Source: an uncultured Bacteroidales bacterium
GTDB taxonomy: Bacteria > Bacteroidota > Bacteroidia > Bacteroidales > UBA932
DNA length: 64,000 nucleotides
Assembly (NCBI GenBank): GCA_944323445.1
Contig: CALUSM010000011.1
Coordinates: 1-64,000, forward strand
Reading direction: 5' to 3'
The position numbers were made by a program, and so were the translations under genes. Positions 1-9,720 of this stretch are shown here, piece after piece. Position 1 is the stretch's first letter, and each line of letters starts with the position of its first letter. The notes under the pieces were generated by a model. The model was not told the DNA's origin. It ran no database searches and saw only the letters and a program-made list of their open reading frames with translations.

Positions 1-94
1 ATATTCAATATGTGAGCGCTGGGGTATCTGTCCGTTGTCGGGGAGGCTGAGGAGACTCCCAGTGTCGTCAACGAAAATTTCATGGAAGAGTGCT

Positions 95-1984
95 CTACTT
101 GGCCTCCTGCTCCATCTTGCTCTTGAGGTTGGCAAGCTCGGAGATGTCGCCGAGAGTGGTCTTCTCCAGGTTGGTCTTGAGCTTCTTCATGGCACTCTGG
201 GTGCTGTCGCTCTCGCGGCGGCTTTCCTCTTTCTTAGGCTCTTCCCAAGTCTTGGTATGGGAAAGAACAATCTTCTTGTTGGACTTGTTGAACTCAACTA
301 CCTTGAAGGGGAGCTTCTCGCCTACGTTGGCCGTAGTGCCGTCCTGCTTCTGGAGGTTCTTGATGGAGCATGTGCCCTCAACACCCTCGCCAAGAGAGAT
401 TACGGCTCCCTTGTCAGCGAAGCTGGCCACTGTGCCCTCGTGGACAGAGCCGAGAGGATACTGGGTCTCGAAGACGTCCCAGGGATTCTCCTCGAGTTGC
501 TTGTGACCGAGGCTCAGACGGCGGTTCTCCTTGTCGACTTCGAGAACCACTACCTCAAGCTTGTCACCGATGGAGGTGAACTCAGAGGGATGCTTGATCT
601 TCTTGGTCCAGGACAGGTCGCTGATGTGGACCAGTCCGTCCACGCCTTCCTCAAGTTCCACGAATACACCGAAGTTGGTGAAGTTGCGGACTGTAGCGGT
701 ATGGCGGGAGTTGACGGGATATTTTTCGGTGATGGTAGCCCAAGGATCCTCCTTAAGCTGCTTGATGCCGAGGGACATCTTCCTCTCCTCGCGGTCGAGG
801 GTCAGGATGACTGCCTCTACCTCGTCGCCCACTTTCAGGAAGTCCTGAGCGCTGCGCAGGTGGAGGGACCATGACATCTCGGATACGTGGATCAGCCCCT
901 CTACACCGGGCTGGATCTCCACGAACGCACCGTAGTCAGCGATAACGACAACCTTGCCCTTAACGACATCGCCCACCTTGAGGTCGGGATCGAGAGCGTC
1001 CCAGGGATGAGGCTGGAGCTGCTTAAGACCCAGAGCGATACGTTTCTTGGTGTCATCGAAATCAAGGATGACCACGTTGATCTTCTGGTCAAGCTGCACG
1101 ACCTCCTCGGGATGGTTGATACGGCCCCATGAGAGGTCTGTGATGTGGATGAGTCCGTCCACACCGCCGAGGTCCACGAACACACCGTAGGAGGTGATGT
1201 TCTTGACTGTACCCTCGAGGATCTGACCCTTCTCGAGCTTGCTCATAATCTCGGCCTTCTGAGCCTCGATTTCGGCCTCGATGAGAGCCTTGTGGGAAAC
1301 TACCACGTTGCGGTACTCGTTGTTGATCTTGACGATCTTGAAATCCATTGTCTTGTTGACGAACACGTCGTAGTCGCGGATGGGCTTCACGTCGATCTGC
1401 GAGCCGGGCAGGAATGCCTCGATGCCGAATACGTCGACAATCATACCGCCCTTGGTGCGGCACTTCACATAGCCCTTCACAATCTCGTCCTTCTCGTAGG
1501 CCTCGTTCACGTGATCCCACGAACGGAGAGAGTGTGCCTTTCTGTGGGAGAGAATCAGCTGGCCCTTCTTGTCCTCGGCTGTCTCCACATACACCTCGAC
1601 TTTGTCACCGACCTTCAGGTCAGGGTTGTAACGGAACTCGGAAATGTTGATGACGCCCTCGCTCTTGTAGCCGATGTTCACGAGAACCTCGCGCTTGCCG
1701 ACGGCCATCACGGTTCCTTCTACGACCTCGTTCTCCACCACCTTGGAGAGGGTCTGATTGTACATCTCCTCATCGGCCTTGCGGTCTGCATAAGGAGTAT
1801 CTTCCTCAAAACTGTCCCAGTCAAATTTGTCGACGGGCACAGACGCATTGCTCCTGCGCTTGGGAGCGGCGGCGTCCACCACTGCGACAGGCTCCTCTGC
1901 TGCGGGAGCTGCTGTCTCCTGCTTTTCTACCGGAGTCTCCACTGCTTCAGCGGTCTCCGTCATTACTTCTTGTTCTTTTGTCAT
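95..1984 (-). CDS. rpsA: 30S ribosomal protein S1
   Basis: This protein of 629 residues consists of repeated S1 RNA-binding domains. It binds mRNA on the small ribosomal subunit and promotes initiation, which matters in Bacteroidota because most mRNAs lack a Shine-Dalgarno sequence. Residues 1 to about 80 are an acidic, Ala/Glu-rich extension. About six S1/OB-fold repeats follow between residues 85 and 580, each with the pattern G-x-V-x(6)-G-x-F/V-V (for example GTVKNITSYGVFVDLGG and GTVASFADKGAVISLGEG). The last 45 residues are charged. The length is slightly longer than the usual 557-600 residues because of the N-terminal extension. It appears to be transcribed alone from a TAnnTTTG promoter about 75 bp upstream. 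Confidence 0.97.
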   Translation of the reverse strand: MTKEQEVMTETAEAVETPVEKQETAAPAAEEPVAVVDAAAPKRRSNASVPVDKFDWDSFEEDTPYADRKADEEMYNQTLSKVVENEVVEGTVMAVGKREVLVNIGYKSEGVINISEFRYNPDLKVGDKVEVYVETAEDKKGQLILSHRKAHSLRSWDHVNEAYEKDEIVKGYVKCRTKGGMIVDVFGIEAFLPGSQIDVKPIRDYDVFVNKTMDFKIVKINNEYRNVVVSHKALIEAEIEAQKAEIMSKLEKGQILEGTVKNITSYGVFVDLGGVDGLIHITDLSWGRINHPEEVVQLDQKINVVILDFDDTKKRIALGLKQLQPHPWDALDPDLKVGDVVKGKVVVIADYGAFVEIQPGVEGLIHVSEMSWSLHLRSAQDFLKVGDEVEAVILTLDREERKMSLGIKQLKEDPWATITEKYPVNSRHTATVRNFTNFGVFVELEEGVDGLVHISDLSWTKKIKHPSEFTSIGDKLEVVVLEVDKENRRLSLGHKQLEENPWDVFETQYPLGSVHEGTVASFADKGAVISLGEGVEGTCSIKNLQKQDGTTANVGEKLPFKVVEFNKSNKKIVLSHTKTWEEPKKEESRRESDSTQSAMKKLKTNLEKTTLGDISELANLKSKMEQEAK

Positions 1985-2032
1985 AATTTTAATAAAATAC
2001 TTTCCATTAAGGAGTTAGACATTATGTATAAA

Positions 2033-2050
2033 CCCTCCTTCTGCGGAGGG
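2033..2050 (-). other. Hairpin at the 5' end of the rpsA transcript
   Basis: The 6-bp stem CCCTCC/GGAGGG encloses a 6-nt loop. It lies just downstream of the predicted rpsA start of transcription, so it would sit at the extreme 5' end of the rpsA mRNA. It could stabilise the mRNA or take part in S1 autoregulation; this is inference. Confidence 0.35.
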
Positions 2051-2054
2051 AGCG

Positions 2055-2062
2055 CAAAAGTA
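2055..2062 (-). promoter_or_regulatory. Bacteroidota -7 promoter element for rpsA
   Basis: On the minus strand the octamer reads TACTTTTG, matching TAnnTTTG. It lies about 70 nt upstream of the rpsA ATG, so the leader is long for this genome. Confidence 0.5.
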
Positions 2063-2174
2063 AGTACTATTTTGCTGAGTTCCAAATATTTTTGCAAAGA
2101 AATGAGGAGGAAATGACAGGCACAATCTTTGCATGGGCTGAGCACGGATTAAAAATTAAAACACAGACACCCAC

Positions 2175-2861
2175 ATGAATATGAAAAGTCTTATCATCAG
2201 GGCATGCCTGCCCCTCGCCGCAGCAGCAGCACTGGTCTCATGCAACACCGGCGAGCAGACACTGTACTACAACTCATACATGACCGCCGTGGAGACCGAG
2301 GGCCAGCCCTACCGCTGCATCTTCGTCACAGACGACTCCACCACCGTCATACCGCTCAACTTCTTCCCCAACATCGAGGACCTGAAGACCGACGACAGGA
2401 TCATCGCCACATTCTCCATACCCTCCGGCAGAATAACCGACCCCGTCGAAGTGGAGTTCACCTCCATGGCCCAGCTGCTTCCCCAGTCGGTGATCATGAC
2501 CTCATCGCCTGACACCATCGCCAACGACCCGGCCGACCCCATGACAATGTGGCACAGCGGCGGAGTCAAGGGAGCCTCCAGATACCTCACCGTCACCTTC
2601 AACGTCCAGGCCAGCAGCAGCGGCATCGCCCACGGCATCTGCCTCGTCGACGACCTCAGCGCTGAAAACCCTGACGCAGACGGCTACTACCATCTCAAGT
2701 TCAGGCACTCCGCCAACAACGATCCCATCATGTACACCTCCGCCAACGTCGCCACCTTCCCCCTCGCTGACAAATACTCCGCCCCGGGCATCAAAGGCAT
2801 CAAGGTCGACTTCAGACCTATCACGCCTGGGATAGACAGTACATTGACTGTGACCTACTGA
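2175..2861 (+). CDS. NigD-like surface lipoprotein
   Basis: This 228-residue predicted lipoprotein has a signal peptide ending in the lipobox ALVSC (Cys23), so it should be lipid-anchored in the envelope. The rest fits the Bacteroidales NigD-like family: an N-terminal OB-like region around residues 35-105 and a beta-sandwich from about residue 120, without catalytic motifs. NigD was named from a Prevotella bacteriocin (nigrescin) operon, but most homologues have no known function. It stands alone on the plus strand between rpsA and a degraded ORF. The start is the first ATG of the tandem MNMK; the second, two codons later, is also possible. Confidence 0.72.
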   Translation: MNMKSLIIRACLPLAAAAALVSCNTGEQTLYYNSYMTAVETEGQPYRCIFVTDDSTTVIPLNFFPNIEDLKTDDRIIATFSIPSGRITDPVEVEFTSMAQLLPQSVIMTSSPDTIANDPADPMTMWHSGGVKGASRYLTVTFNVQASSSGIAHGICLVDDLSAENPDADGYYHLKFRHSANNDPIMYTSANVATFPLADKYSAPGIKGIKVDFRPITPGIDSTLTVTY

Positions 2862-2912
2862 AAACATTAGGAATTTTTGACAAAAATAAGTATCTTGCGC
2901 AAAATTTAACCG

Positions 2913-3218
2913 ATGACTGACGCGCAGATACTTCAAGCCCTGATTAAACATGCCCCCCGCATAACCGGGCAGTTTTTCTTTCACGACTGCCGTCTCCGTC
3001 AGTTTGAAGGCAGAAGCACCGTCTACCAACGGCTGAAAGTCGCAGCCTTCCGATATTTCATTGCCAGAAGAGACCGGCTGATAGATATGGAGCCGAAAGA
3101 CACTCTTTCCCCATATACCGACAGTCCGGCATGTACACAGTCTGATACCGATATAGACATCAAGCGCCTGCTGGACCTGCTGCCCAACAGGCGCTTCGAC
3201 ATTGTAAAGCACAAATAA
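2913..3218 (+). pseudogene. Short sigma-70-like ORF, probably a decayed remnant
   Basis: This ORF of 101 residues looks like parts of a small Bacteroidales sigma-70-like protein. The stretch LRQFEGRSTVYQRLKVAAFR, followed by YFIARRD, resembles sigma region 2, which binds core polymerase and melts the promoter. The preceding FFFHDC appears joined to it with the intervening residues missing. The protein stops soon after LLDLLPNRRF, where family members continue into the region 4 helix-turn-helix. This family assignment rests on remembered sequence patterns rather than a search. If correct, the gene has lost internal and C-terminal parts and is unlikely to work as a sigma factor. Otherwise it is a short hypothetical protein. 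Confidence 0.4.
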
Positions 3219-3331
3219 CGAACGTTTTTTCTGCACTTTAACCCATTTTCAAAATTTAACACAATCTTCGCTCCTCTGTAAAATTTACCCTTTTTCGTCA
3301 CAAAAAAGTTTCGGTCCGCCCATTCAGTCCG

Positions 3332-6300
3332 CTACCTCACCGGCGCCTCCGGCACTCCCGGCAGCGCCTCCCGGCCCCGCAGCTCCTCGAGAAGCACCTC
3401 AACAGCTTTGTCGAGCTGGGCATCGCGACCGAGATAGTCCTCGAATGGATTGAGGTCACATTCGATGTCGGGGTCGACGCCGTGGTTCTCGATTATCCAG
3501 CTGCCGTCAGTGGAGTACGATGTAAAGAACGGAGTGCGTACGTCCTGGCCGTCGAGATAGGGTTTCGAGCCGGATATACCGACGATGCCGCCCCAGGTCC
3601 TGGTGCCTATCAGCTTACCGATACCGAGCCGGCGGAATCCGTAAGGGAAGAGGTCACCGTCAGAGGACGAATACTTGTCGATCAGACAGACTTTCGGGCC
3701 GTAATGGGCGGACTCGGGGATGGTGCCGGGACGCTCGCTGCCGTTGCGGGCCATAGTCATGCGGTAGACCTCGCGCTGCAGACGCTCGAGTATCATCGGG
3801 GAGACATTGCCGCCACCGTTCATACGGTCGTCGATGATGAGCGCCTCCTTGTCAAGCTGGGAGTAGAACAGACGGGTGAACTCGTCCAGTCCGGCGACAC
3901 TCATGTCCGGGATGTGGATGTAGCCTATCCGGCCGTCGGATGCCTCGTCGACCTTGCGGATGTTGTTCTGCACCCAGTCATAGTAGGCGAGCTGAGTCTC
4001 GTCGGCGATGGGGTCCACATAGACGGTGCGGGCTCCGTCAACGGAGGCGGAGCTGTTGACCAGCAGGGCCGTGGTGACACCGACGCGGCCTACCAGGGCC
4101 TCGTATACAGTACCGAGCTCTGATGCGGGCACACCGTTGACGGCGAGGATGTAGTCTCCCTCATGCACGTTCAGGCCGGGCTCTCCGAGCGGCGAGCGGC
4201 GGGCATCACCCCAGGTTACGCCCGCGAATATCCTGTTGATACGGAAATATCCGGTCTCATCCTTGGCGATGCGGGCTCCAAGCAGACCCACGGGCAGCTT
4301 CTCCGCTGCGGGAGTCTCGCCTGTGGTCACGTAGCAGTGTCCGGTATTGAGTTCCGATATCATCTCGCCGATGAGATAAGTTAGGTCCTGACGGTACCTG
4401 ACATAGGGCAGCATGACGGCATACTTGGCATGGATTCTGTCCCAGTCGCGTCCGACCATGTTGTCCACATAGAAGTAGTCACGGTAGACTCTCCAGGTCT
4501 CGTCGTATATCTGCTTCCACTCCTTGCGGTAGTCCACCGTCAGACGGATGTCGCCCATAGGCACAGGTCTGTCGGCCTTGTAGCCGGAAGTGGACACTAC
4601 ATAGTATGTTCCCTTGTCGGACACCAGGGCGCGGCTGTGGTCAGGCGTAAGGGCCAGCACGCCGTACTTGGTGACATCGGAGACCTTCAGGTCATCCAGC
4701 GAGATCTTCCTGACCCCATCGGACGAGCGGTAGTACAGGGCTCCGTCCCAGGCTGCCAGAGGACGCAGATACCGGCCCTCGACAGGCAGGGCCACCGCCC
4801 TCTCCACGATGCCGTCGAAGTCAATCCTCCGGGGCCCGTCGGCTGCAGAGGAAACGGCAGTCTCCTCCTCAGGCTCATACTCATCCCCCCTGATGACTGT
4901 GGGGTCAGCCGCCTCCCGCGTCAGAGGCAGGGCAAAAAGATAGCTGCCCAGCGAATAGGCCGCATTCCACTCCACGGCGGAATACACGGCCCGGAGGTCA
5001 CGCGCCGACGTGAAGAACAGGTAGCGTCCGTCCTCGGAGAAGAGGGGCGCAGACGAATTGTACCAGGAGGATGTGACCGGGGTGCTCTCTCCCGTGGCGA
5101 GGTCCATCAGGAAGATGACCGATGCTCCCGACTCCACGGGCGCGCAGTAGGCCAGCCAGCCGCCGTCAGCAGAGAAATCAAATCCGCGGACACCGCCCCA
5201 GCGTCCCTCAAAGACCGTCCTGAGCTTCTTGGTCCGGATGTCGACCGAGAGGAGCTGATTCTTCTCCGTGGTGAAATAGAGTTTCTGCGAACCGGGGTCC
5301 CAGGTCAGGGACGAGGGATAGCCATTCTCGAAGGATGTCAGGCATATCCGTTCCCGGGGGTCATCGTACGGCATGACATAGACCTGATACTCACCGCTCT
5401 CGTCCGACAGCCAGGCGATCCACTGTCCATCAGGGGACCACACTGCCTCACGGTCGTGGGCTCCTGGAGTGCGGGTAAAGTTGTACACGGCCCCCTCGGC
5501 GGCGGGCACGGAGAACACATCGCCTCTGAATGTAGTCAGCACCCTGCTGCCGTCCGGCGAGAGGGAGAATATAGAGCGGCGGCCCGGGGCGTTGTCCCAG
5601 GTCTTCATCACGTCACGGGCGAGGATGCCCTCGTCATTGAGATATACCGTCACCTTGGAGCAGCTGCCGTCCTTGACCGAATACCGGTAGATGTAGCCGC
5701 CGTTCTCGAAGACTATCCAGTCCTGGGAGAATGAGGGGAACTTGCAGTCGTACTCGGTAAAATCCGTAAGTTTCTCGGTCTTCCTGGTGGCCGTGTCGTA
5801 GCAGAAGAGGTTCATGATGCTGTCGCGGTCGGAGAGGAAGTAGATCCTGTCCCCTATCCACATCGGAAAGACATCCTGAGCATCGTTGTCGGTGATGTTC
5901 TCGAGGGAGGTGGTGCCGACGGTGTTGATCCAGATGTCATCGGCCTGGCCTCCGCGGTAGTACTTCCAGGTACGGAACTCGCGGTACATCCGGTTCAGGG
6001 CCAGCCTGGTGCCATCGGGAGAATAGGAGCAGAAACTGCCCTCCGTAGTGGGTATCTGCACGGGCTCGCCACCCTCGGCGGGCACGGTAAAGAGCAGTCC
6101 CCTCAGGGACGAGAAGGCATACCAGCGGGAACGGTAGATGATGCTCCGGCCATCGGGAGTCCAGCCCATGACTATGTTGTTGGGCCCGACACGGTCACCT
6201 ATGTCGTCGCGGGCGACGGAGGAGGTGTAGGTAATCCTGCGGGGCACGCCGCCCTCAGCGGGTATGGTATAGACCTCCGTATTGCCGTCGTACTGTGCTG

Positions 6301-6538
6301 TGAAGGCGATGGTCCTGCCGTCAGGGGAGAATCTGGAGAAAATCTCGAAACCCTCGTCGGAGGTAAGCCTGGTGGCCGTGCCTCCGTCTACGTGTACTGT
6401 GTAAAGGTCACCTGCATAGGTGAATGCTATCCGGTCTCCGCCCACTGAAGGGAAACGGAGCAGACGGGCCTCCTGTCCGTCGGCAGAGGCCAGGACGGGA
6501 AGGAGAGCAAGTATTGCAGTGATGGCAAAGCGTCTCAT
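3332..6538 (-). CDS. Tricorn-like S41 family peptidase
   Basis: This 1068-residue protein has a signal peptide (about residues 1-19), so it is exported to the periplasm or outer membrane. Residues 25-600 hold repeated SPDG/TPDG/SADG beta-propeller blades as in tricorn protease. A core region, a PDZ domain (around residues 770-860) and a C-terminal S41 serine peptidase domain follow. The S41 part contains MNGGGNVSPM and the catalytic serine in DKYSSSDGD, and ends with a typical ENHGVDPD motif. Such proteins degrade peptides or misfolded proteins. It is the last gene of a long minus-strand run, 33 bp after yicC. The length is typical of tricorn homologues. Confidence 0.9.
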   Translation of the reverse strand: MRRFAITAILALLPVLASADGQEARLLRFPSVGGDRIAFTYAGDLYTVHVDGGTATRLTSDEGFEIFSRFSPDGRTIAFTAQYDGNTEVYTIPAEGGVPRRITYTSSVARDDIGDRVGPNNIVMGWTPDGRSIIYRSRWYAFSSLRGLLFTVPAEGGEPVQIPTTEGSFCSYSPDGTRLALNRMYREFRTWKYYRGGQADDIWINTVGTTSLENITDNDAQDVFPMWIGDRIYFLSDRDSIMNLFCYDTATRKTEKLTDFTEYDCKFPSFSQDWIVFENGGYIYRYSVKDGSCSKVTVYLNDEGILARDVMKTWDNAPGRRSIFSLSPDGSRVLTTFRGDVFSVPAAEGAVYNFTRTPGAHDREAVWSPDGQWIAWLSDESGEYQVYVMPYDDPRERICLTSFENGYPSSLTWDPGSQKLYFTTEKNQLLSVDIRTKKLRTVFEGRWGGVRGFDFSADGGWLAYCAPVESGASVIFLMDLATGESTPVTSSWYNSSAPLFSEDGRYLFFTSARDLRAVYSAVEWNAAYSLGSYLFALPLTREAADPTVIRGDEYEPEEETAVSSAADGPRRIDFDGIVERAVALPVEGRYLRPLAAWDGALYYRSSDGVRKISLDDLKVSDVTKYGVLALTPDHSRALVSDKGTYYVVSTSGYKADRPVPMGDIRLTVDYRKEWKQIYDETWRVYRDYFYVDNMVGRDWDRIHAKYAVMLPYVRYRQDLTYLIGEMISELNTGHCYVTTGETPAAEKLPVGLLGARIAKDETGYFRINRIFAGVTWGDARRSPLGEPGLNVHEGDYILAVNGVPASELGTVYEALVGRVGVTTALLVNSSASVDGARTVYVDPIADETQLAYYDWVQNNIRKVDEASDGRIGYIHIPDMSVAGLDEFTRLFYSQLDKEALIIDDRMNGGGNVSPMILERLQREVYRMTMARNGSERPGTIPESAHYGPKVCLIDKYSSSDGDLFPYGFRRLGIGKLIGTRTWGGIVGISGSKPYLDGQDVRTPFFTSYSTDGSWIIENHGVDPDIECDLNPFEDYLGRDAQLDKAVEVLLEELRGREALPGVPEAPVR

Positions 6539-6571
6539 AATATAAAAGTATTAGAATTAACTGTCAGCGTA

Positions 6572-7447
6572 TCACAGGACATTGAGTACCTGCTCCTTGA
6601 TCTTCTCCAACTCGTCCTTCATGCGTACCACGCATTTCTGCATCCCGGCGTGATTGGACTTGGAACCGAGAGTGTTGATCTCCCGCCCCATCTCCTGGGC
6701 TATGAACCCGAGCTTCCTGCCCGGGCACTCCTCCGCGTCCATCGTGTCGCGGAAGTAGCGGCAGTGCTGGCGGAGGCGGACCTTCTCCTCGTTGACATCC
6801 AGCTTCTCAAGGTAGAATATCATCTCCTGCTCCAGCCTCTCGCGGTCCGGCGAGACGGACAGCTCCTCCATCCTGGAAACAAGCCTCTGACGGACAATGG
6901 GTATCCTCTCGGCCTCGAAGACCTCGGCCTCGGCTAGGATGGACTCGATGTTGTCCACCCTTGTGAGCAGGTCAGTCCTGAGCACGGCCCCCTCCCGGGT
7001 CCGGAAAGCGACAAGCGCGTCGACAGCCGCGTGCAGTGCTCCGGCTATGGCCTCCAGGTCCTCCTCCGACAGCTCTTCCCGGTCGGCCGATACCACATCG
7101 GGCATGCGCAGCACGCAGGAAAGGATGTCGGAACGCTGCGCGCCGTCGAGTCCGGCAGCGTCGGCCAGAGCGGAAATCTGCTCAAAATAGTCCCTGAACA
7201 GTCCGCTGTCTATCCTGCGGGCCTCCGAGCCGGAGACGGTCTCCGAGGTAAGGAAGACATCGATGTTGCCGCGCACCAGGCGGTGTGAAACATATTGCCT
7301 GAATTCCAGGTCCTTGTCCTTTGGCAGCAAGGAGGACTTGAATGATACGTCGCTGTTCTTGCCATTGAGCGAGCGCACCTCGACTGTATACTTATGGTTG
7401 CCGGAAGTCACCTCGGACTTTCCGTATCCGGTCATGGACAGAATCAT
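6572..7447 (-). CDS. yicC: YicC family endoribonuclease-like protein
   Basis: The start chosen is the ATG at 7447, giving 291 residues and the family-typical beginning MILSMTGYGKSE. A longer open frame to 7798 only shadows the neighbouring lipoprotein gene. YicC proteins are about 290 residues; E. coli YicC is a ribonuclease acting on small RNAs such as RyhB. The C-terminal DUF1732 region is present, with KLGFIAQEMGREINTLGSKS, a highly conserved family signature. The gene lies 40 bp downstream of a lipoprotein gene in the same minus-strand run. Confidence 0.93.
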   Translation of the reverse strand: MILSMTGYGKSEVTSGNHKYTVEVRSLNGKNSDVSFKSSLLPKDKDLEFRQYVSHRLVRGNIDVFLTSETVSGSEARRIDSGLFRDYFEQISALADAAGLDGAQRSDILSCVLRMPDVVSADREELSEEDLEAIAGALHAAVDALVAFRTREGAVLRTDLLTRVDNIESILAEAEVFEAERIPIVRQRLVSRMEELSVSPDRERLEQEMIFYLEKLDVNEEKVRLRQHCRYFRDTMDAEECPGRKLGFIAQEMGREINTLGSKSNHAGMQKCVVRMKDELEKIKEQVLNVL

Positions 7448-7487
7448 GTCGCTATCAAGTTTTGTATTGGTTGAACTTATCTGTGTC

Positions 7488-8375
7488 TTACTCTCTGCCC
7501 GCGAGCTTCTCCGCACGTGCCTTCCACTCCGCGGCCAGGTCATCCATCTCCAGTATCTCGCAGGCCACCGAGATGTTGTGAGCGGCGCATGCGGCCTTGC
7601 GGGTGTCGGGACTGTCGGCCTCCCCATACCATATCTCCAGGGCCTTGTCCCACTCGAAGAGCCAGGCCAGACGGCAGGCCTCGGTCCACTTGCTGTCGTT
7701 GTAGACATATATGGTCTTGTTGACCGTCTCCCACTGGGGGACAAGCTTCCCGGCCAGCGTACCGCCCAGCGCCCGGAACGATTCCTCCGCCTCGTCATCC
7801 ACCCTGTCCATGGCCCTGAGCCCGGTCAGGGGTGCGTCCGAGAGAAGGGTCCACTCCATGACATTGTCCTCGCGCCACGACTCCACCGGTGCCTCTTCCC
7901 TGCTGTCAAAGACCTGTATCCTCATCCTGTAGGGCAGGGACACCACAGTCTGACGCATGAAACGGCCCTCGGCATACACCTGCTCTTCCGGCATCTCCGC
8001 CGTATATTCCCCGACATCCAGGGAGTCGGCCACCACCAGGAAATCCACCCCCGCAGCGGCATGCAGGTACTCCACGGCAGCCCGGTCCCCGAGGTCCACC
8101 TCCTCGGCGTACATCGAATAGACCGGCACCGAGCCCCCGTTCAGTCCCAGGTCGGCTTCCAAGCGCTCGGCCATACCCACCGCCAGGGACGACAGCAGGG
8201 CCGAGTCACTGTCACCGTGACCGACCAGGGTGACTATACCGGGGACAGTCCCTTGAAAATTCACATTGCCGGAGGTCCCGGAAAGTTTCTCCACCGGCAG
8301 GGTGTAGGTCACGGGCCCGCAGGCGGCCAGCGCCAGCAACGGAAGCGCCAGCATCAGCAGCAAACGTCTGTTCAT
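7488..8375 (-). CDS. DUF6340-like lipoprotein
   Basis: This 295-residue lipoprotein has a signal peptide ending LALAAC (lipid-modified Cys19). The body matches my memory of Bacteroidales DUF6340 proteins: an N-terminal region carrying a nucleotide-hydrolase-like alternation (VDFLVVADSLDV) and a C-terminal all-helical stretch resembling TPR repeats (residues 215-290, containing ACRLAWLFEWDKALEIW). The molecular role is not known. It sits between rimO and yicC with short gaps, so it is probably co-transcribed with them. The family assignment is moderate and the lipoprotein call is firm. Confidence 0.65.
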   Translation of the reverse strand: MNRRLLLMLALPLLALAACGPVTYTLPVEKLSGTSGNVNFQGTVPGIVTLVGHGDSDSALLSSLAVGMAERLEADLGLNGGSVPVYSMYAEEVDLGDRAAVEYLHAAAGVDFLVVADSLDVGEYTAEMPEEQVYAEGRFMRQTVVSLPYRMRIQVFDSREEAPVESWREDNVMEWTLLSDAPLTGLRAMDRVDDEAEESFRALGGTLAGKLVPQWETVNKTIYVYNDSKWTEACRLAWLFEWDKALEIWYGEADSPDTRKAACAAHNISVACEILEMDDLAAEWKARAEKLAGRE

Positions 8376-8393
8376 CTTCTAATATTCTATTAC

Positions 8394-9719
8394 TTACAGT
8401 ACTTCTGCATTGAGGTCATATTCGTCCGCCCCAGTGATGCGCACGTCCACAAAACTTCCGGGCGCGGGCATAGACCGTCCCTCAGGCCACCTGACAATCA
8501 CCTCGCCGTCCACCTCGGGCGCCTCCCGCCGGCTGCGGCAGGTGCACACACGGCCTGCGGAATCGCAGGCATCCACCAGCACCCGTTCTACGGTGCCGAT
8601 ACGGCTCTCATTGTATCTCAACGAGATACCGGCCTGAAGTTCCATCAGCTCGTCAAGCCTCTCCTGCTTGAGGGACTCAGGTACGGCATCCTTCAAATTC
8701 TGTGCCCCCCAGGTGCCCTCCTCCTCTGAATATGCAAAGGCTCCGAGACGTTCGAAACGGCACTCCTGTACGAAGGACAGCAGGTCCTCGAACTCCGCCT
8801 CTCCCTCTCCTGGATGTCCCACCATCATAGTGGTTCTCAGGACAATTCCCGGGACAGTCTTCCTGAAATCCTCCACAAGCCTGCGGGTTGCCTCACCGTC
8901 GATGGAGCGGCGCATGGCCCTCAGCACCGGGTCGGCCGAATGTTGCAGGGGAATATCCAGATAGCGGCATATCTTCGGGGACGAGGCCATGATGTCCAGC
9001 ACGTCCCGGGGGAATGCCGCCGGATAGGAATACAGCAGGCGGATCCACTCTATTCCCCGGATGCCGGCCAGGCCGGAGAGCAGGTGCCCCAGCCGGCGCT
9101 CCCCGTACAGGTCCAGACCGTAGTATGTGGTGTCCTGCGCGATGACTATCAGTTCCTTCACCCCGCCGGCGGCCAGCGACTCCGCCTCGTCCAACAGCTT
9201 CTCCTCCGGGACGGAGACATGGGGCCCGCGGATTCCGGGAATGGCGCAGTAGGAGCACTTGCGGTCACATCCCTCGGAGACCTTGAGGTAGGCATAATGT
9301 CCGGGGGTGGTCAGATAGCGGCGGGTGCGCAGGGCCGGGTCCGGCTCGACGGACAGCTCCCTCAGGAGCGGGTCGGCGGAGAATGCTCCGAACCAGCCGT
9401 CCACCTCCGGAATCTCCCCCGGCAGCTCGTTCCTGTATCTCTGGGACAGGCATCCCATGACATAGAGCTTCCGGATGACGCCTCTCTTCTTGGCGTCGAC
9501 GGCCTCCAGGATGGCGTTGACGGACTCCTCCTTGGCATCCAGGATGAAACCGCAGGTGTTGATGACGAGTACGTCGGCTCCTGCCTGTTCCAGGGGCTCC
9601 TCCTCGGGAGAAACCTCCCAGCCGGCGGCGGAGAGCTGCATCAGCAGGTGCTCGGAGTCCACGCGGTTCTTCGAGCAGCCCATCGTCACCACCCTGACCC
9701 TTTTTCCTCCGGCGCCCAT
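8394..9719 (-). CDS. rimO: Ribosomal protein S12 methylthiotransferase RimO
   Basis: This radical-SAM enzyme adds a methylthio group to the conserved Asp of ribosomal protein S12. The ATG at 9719 gives 441 residues; the reading frame extends further upstream but would then overlap the preceding gene. The N-terminal UPF0004 domain begins with VVTMGCSKNRVDSE, and its cysteines bind the second iron-sulfur cluster. The radical SAM motif is CDRKCSYC (CX3CX2C). A TRAM domain forms the last 65 residues. The TTYYGLDLYG segment separates RimO from MiaB. Only one base lies between this ATG and the stop codon of the DUF5606 gene. Confidence 0.95.
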   Translation of the reverse strand: MGAGGKRVRVVTMGCSKNRVDSEHLLMQLSAAGWEVSPEEEPLEQAGADVLVINTCGFILDAKEESVNAILEAVDAKKRGVIRKLYVMGCLSQRYRNELPGEIPEVDGWFGAFSADPLLRELSVEPDPALRTRRYLTTPGHYAYLKVSEGCDRKCSYCAIPGIRGPHVSVPEEKLLDEAESLAAGGVKELIVIAQDTTYYGLDLYGERRLGHLLSGLAGIRGIEWIRLLYSYPAAFPRDVLDIMASSPKICRYLDIPLQHSADPVLRAMRRSIDGEATRRLVEDFRKTVPGIVLRTTMMVGHPGEGEAEFEDLLSFVQECRFERLGAFAYSEEEGTWGAQNLKDAVPESLKQERLDELMELQAGISLRYNESRIGTVERVLVDACDSAGRVCTCRSRREAPEVDGEVIVRWPEGRSMPAPGSFVDVRITGADEYDLNAEVL

Positions 9720-9720
9720 G

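Noticed and set aside
4430-5734. 434-residue plus-strand frame
   Set aside because: It is antisense to the tricorn-like peptidase and has no recognisable domain.
7448-7798. N-terminal extension of yicC to 408 residues
   Set aside because: The extra segment is Arg/Pro/Ser-rich shadow sequence opposite the lipoprotein frame, and the family signature begins at the ATG 7447.
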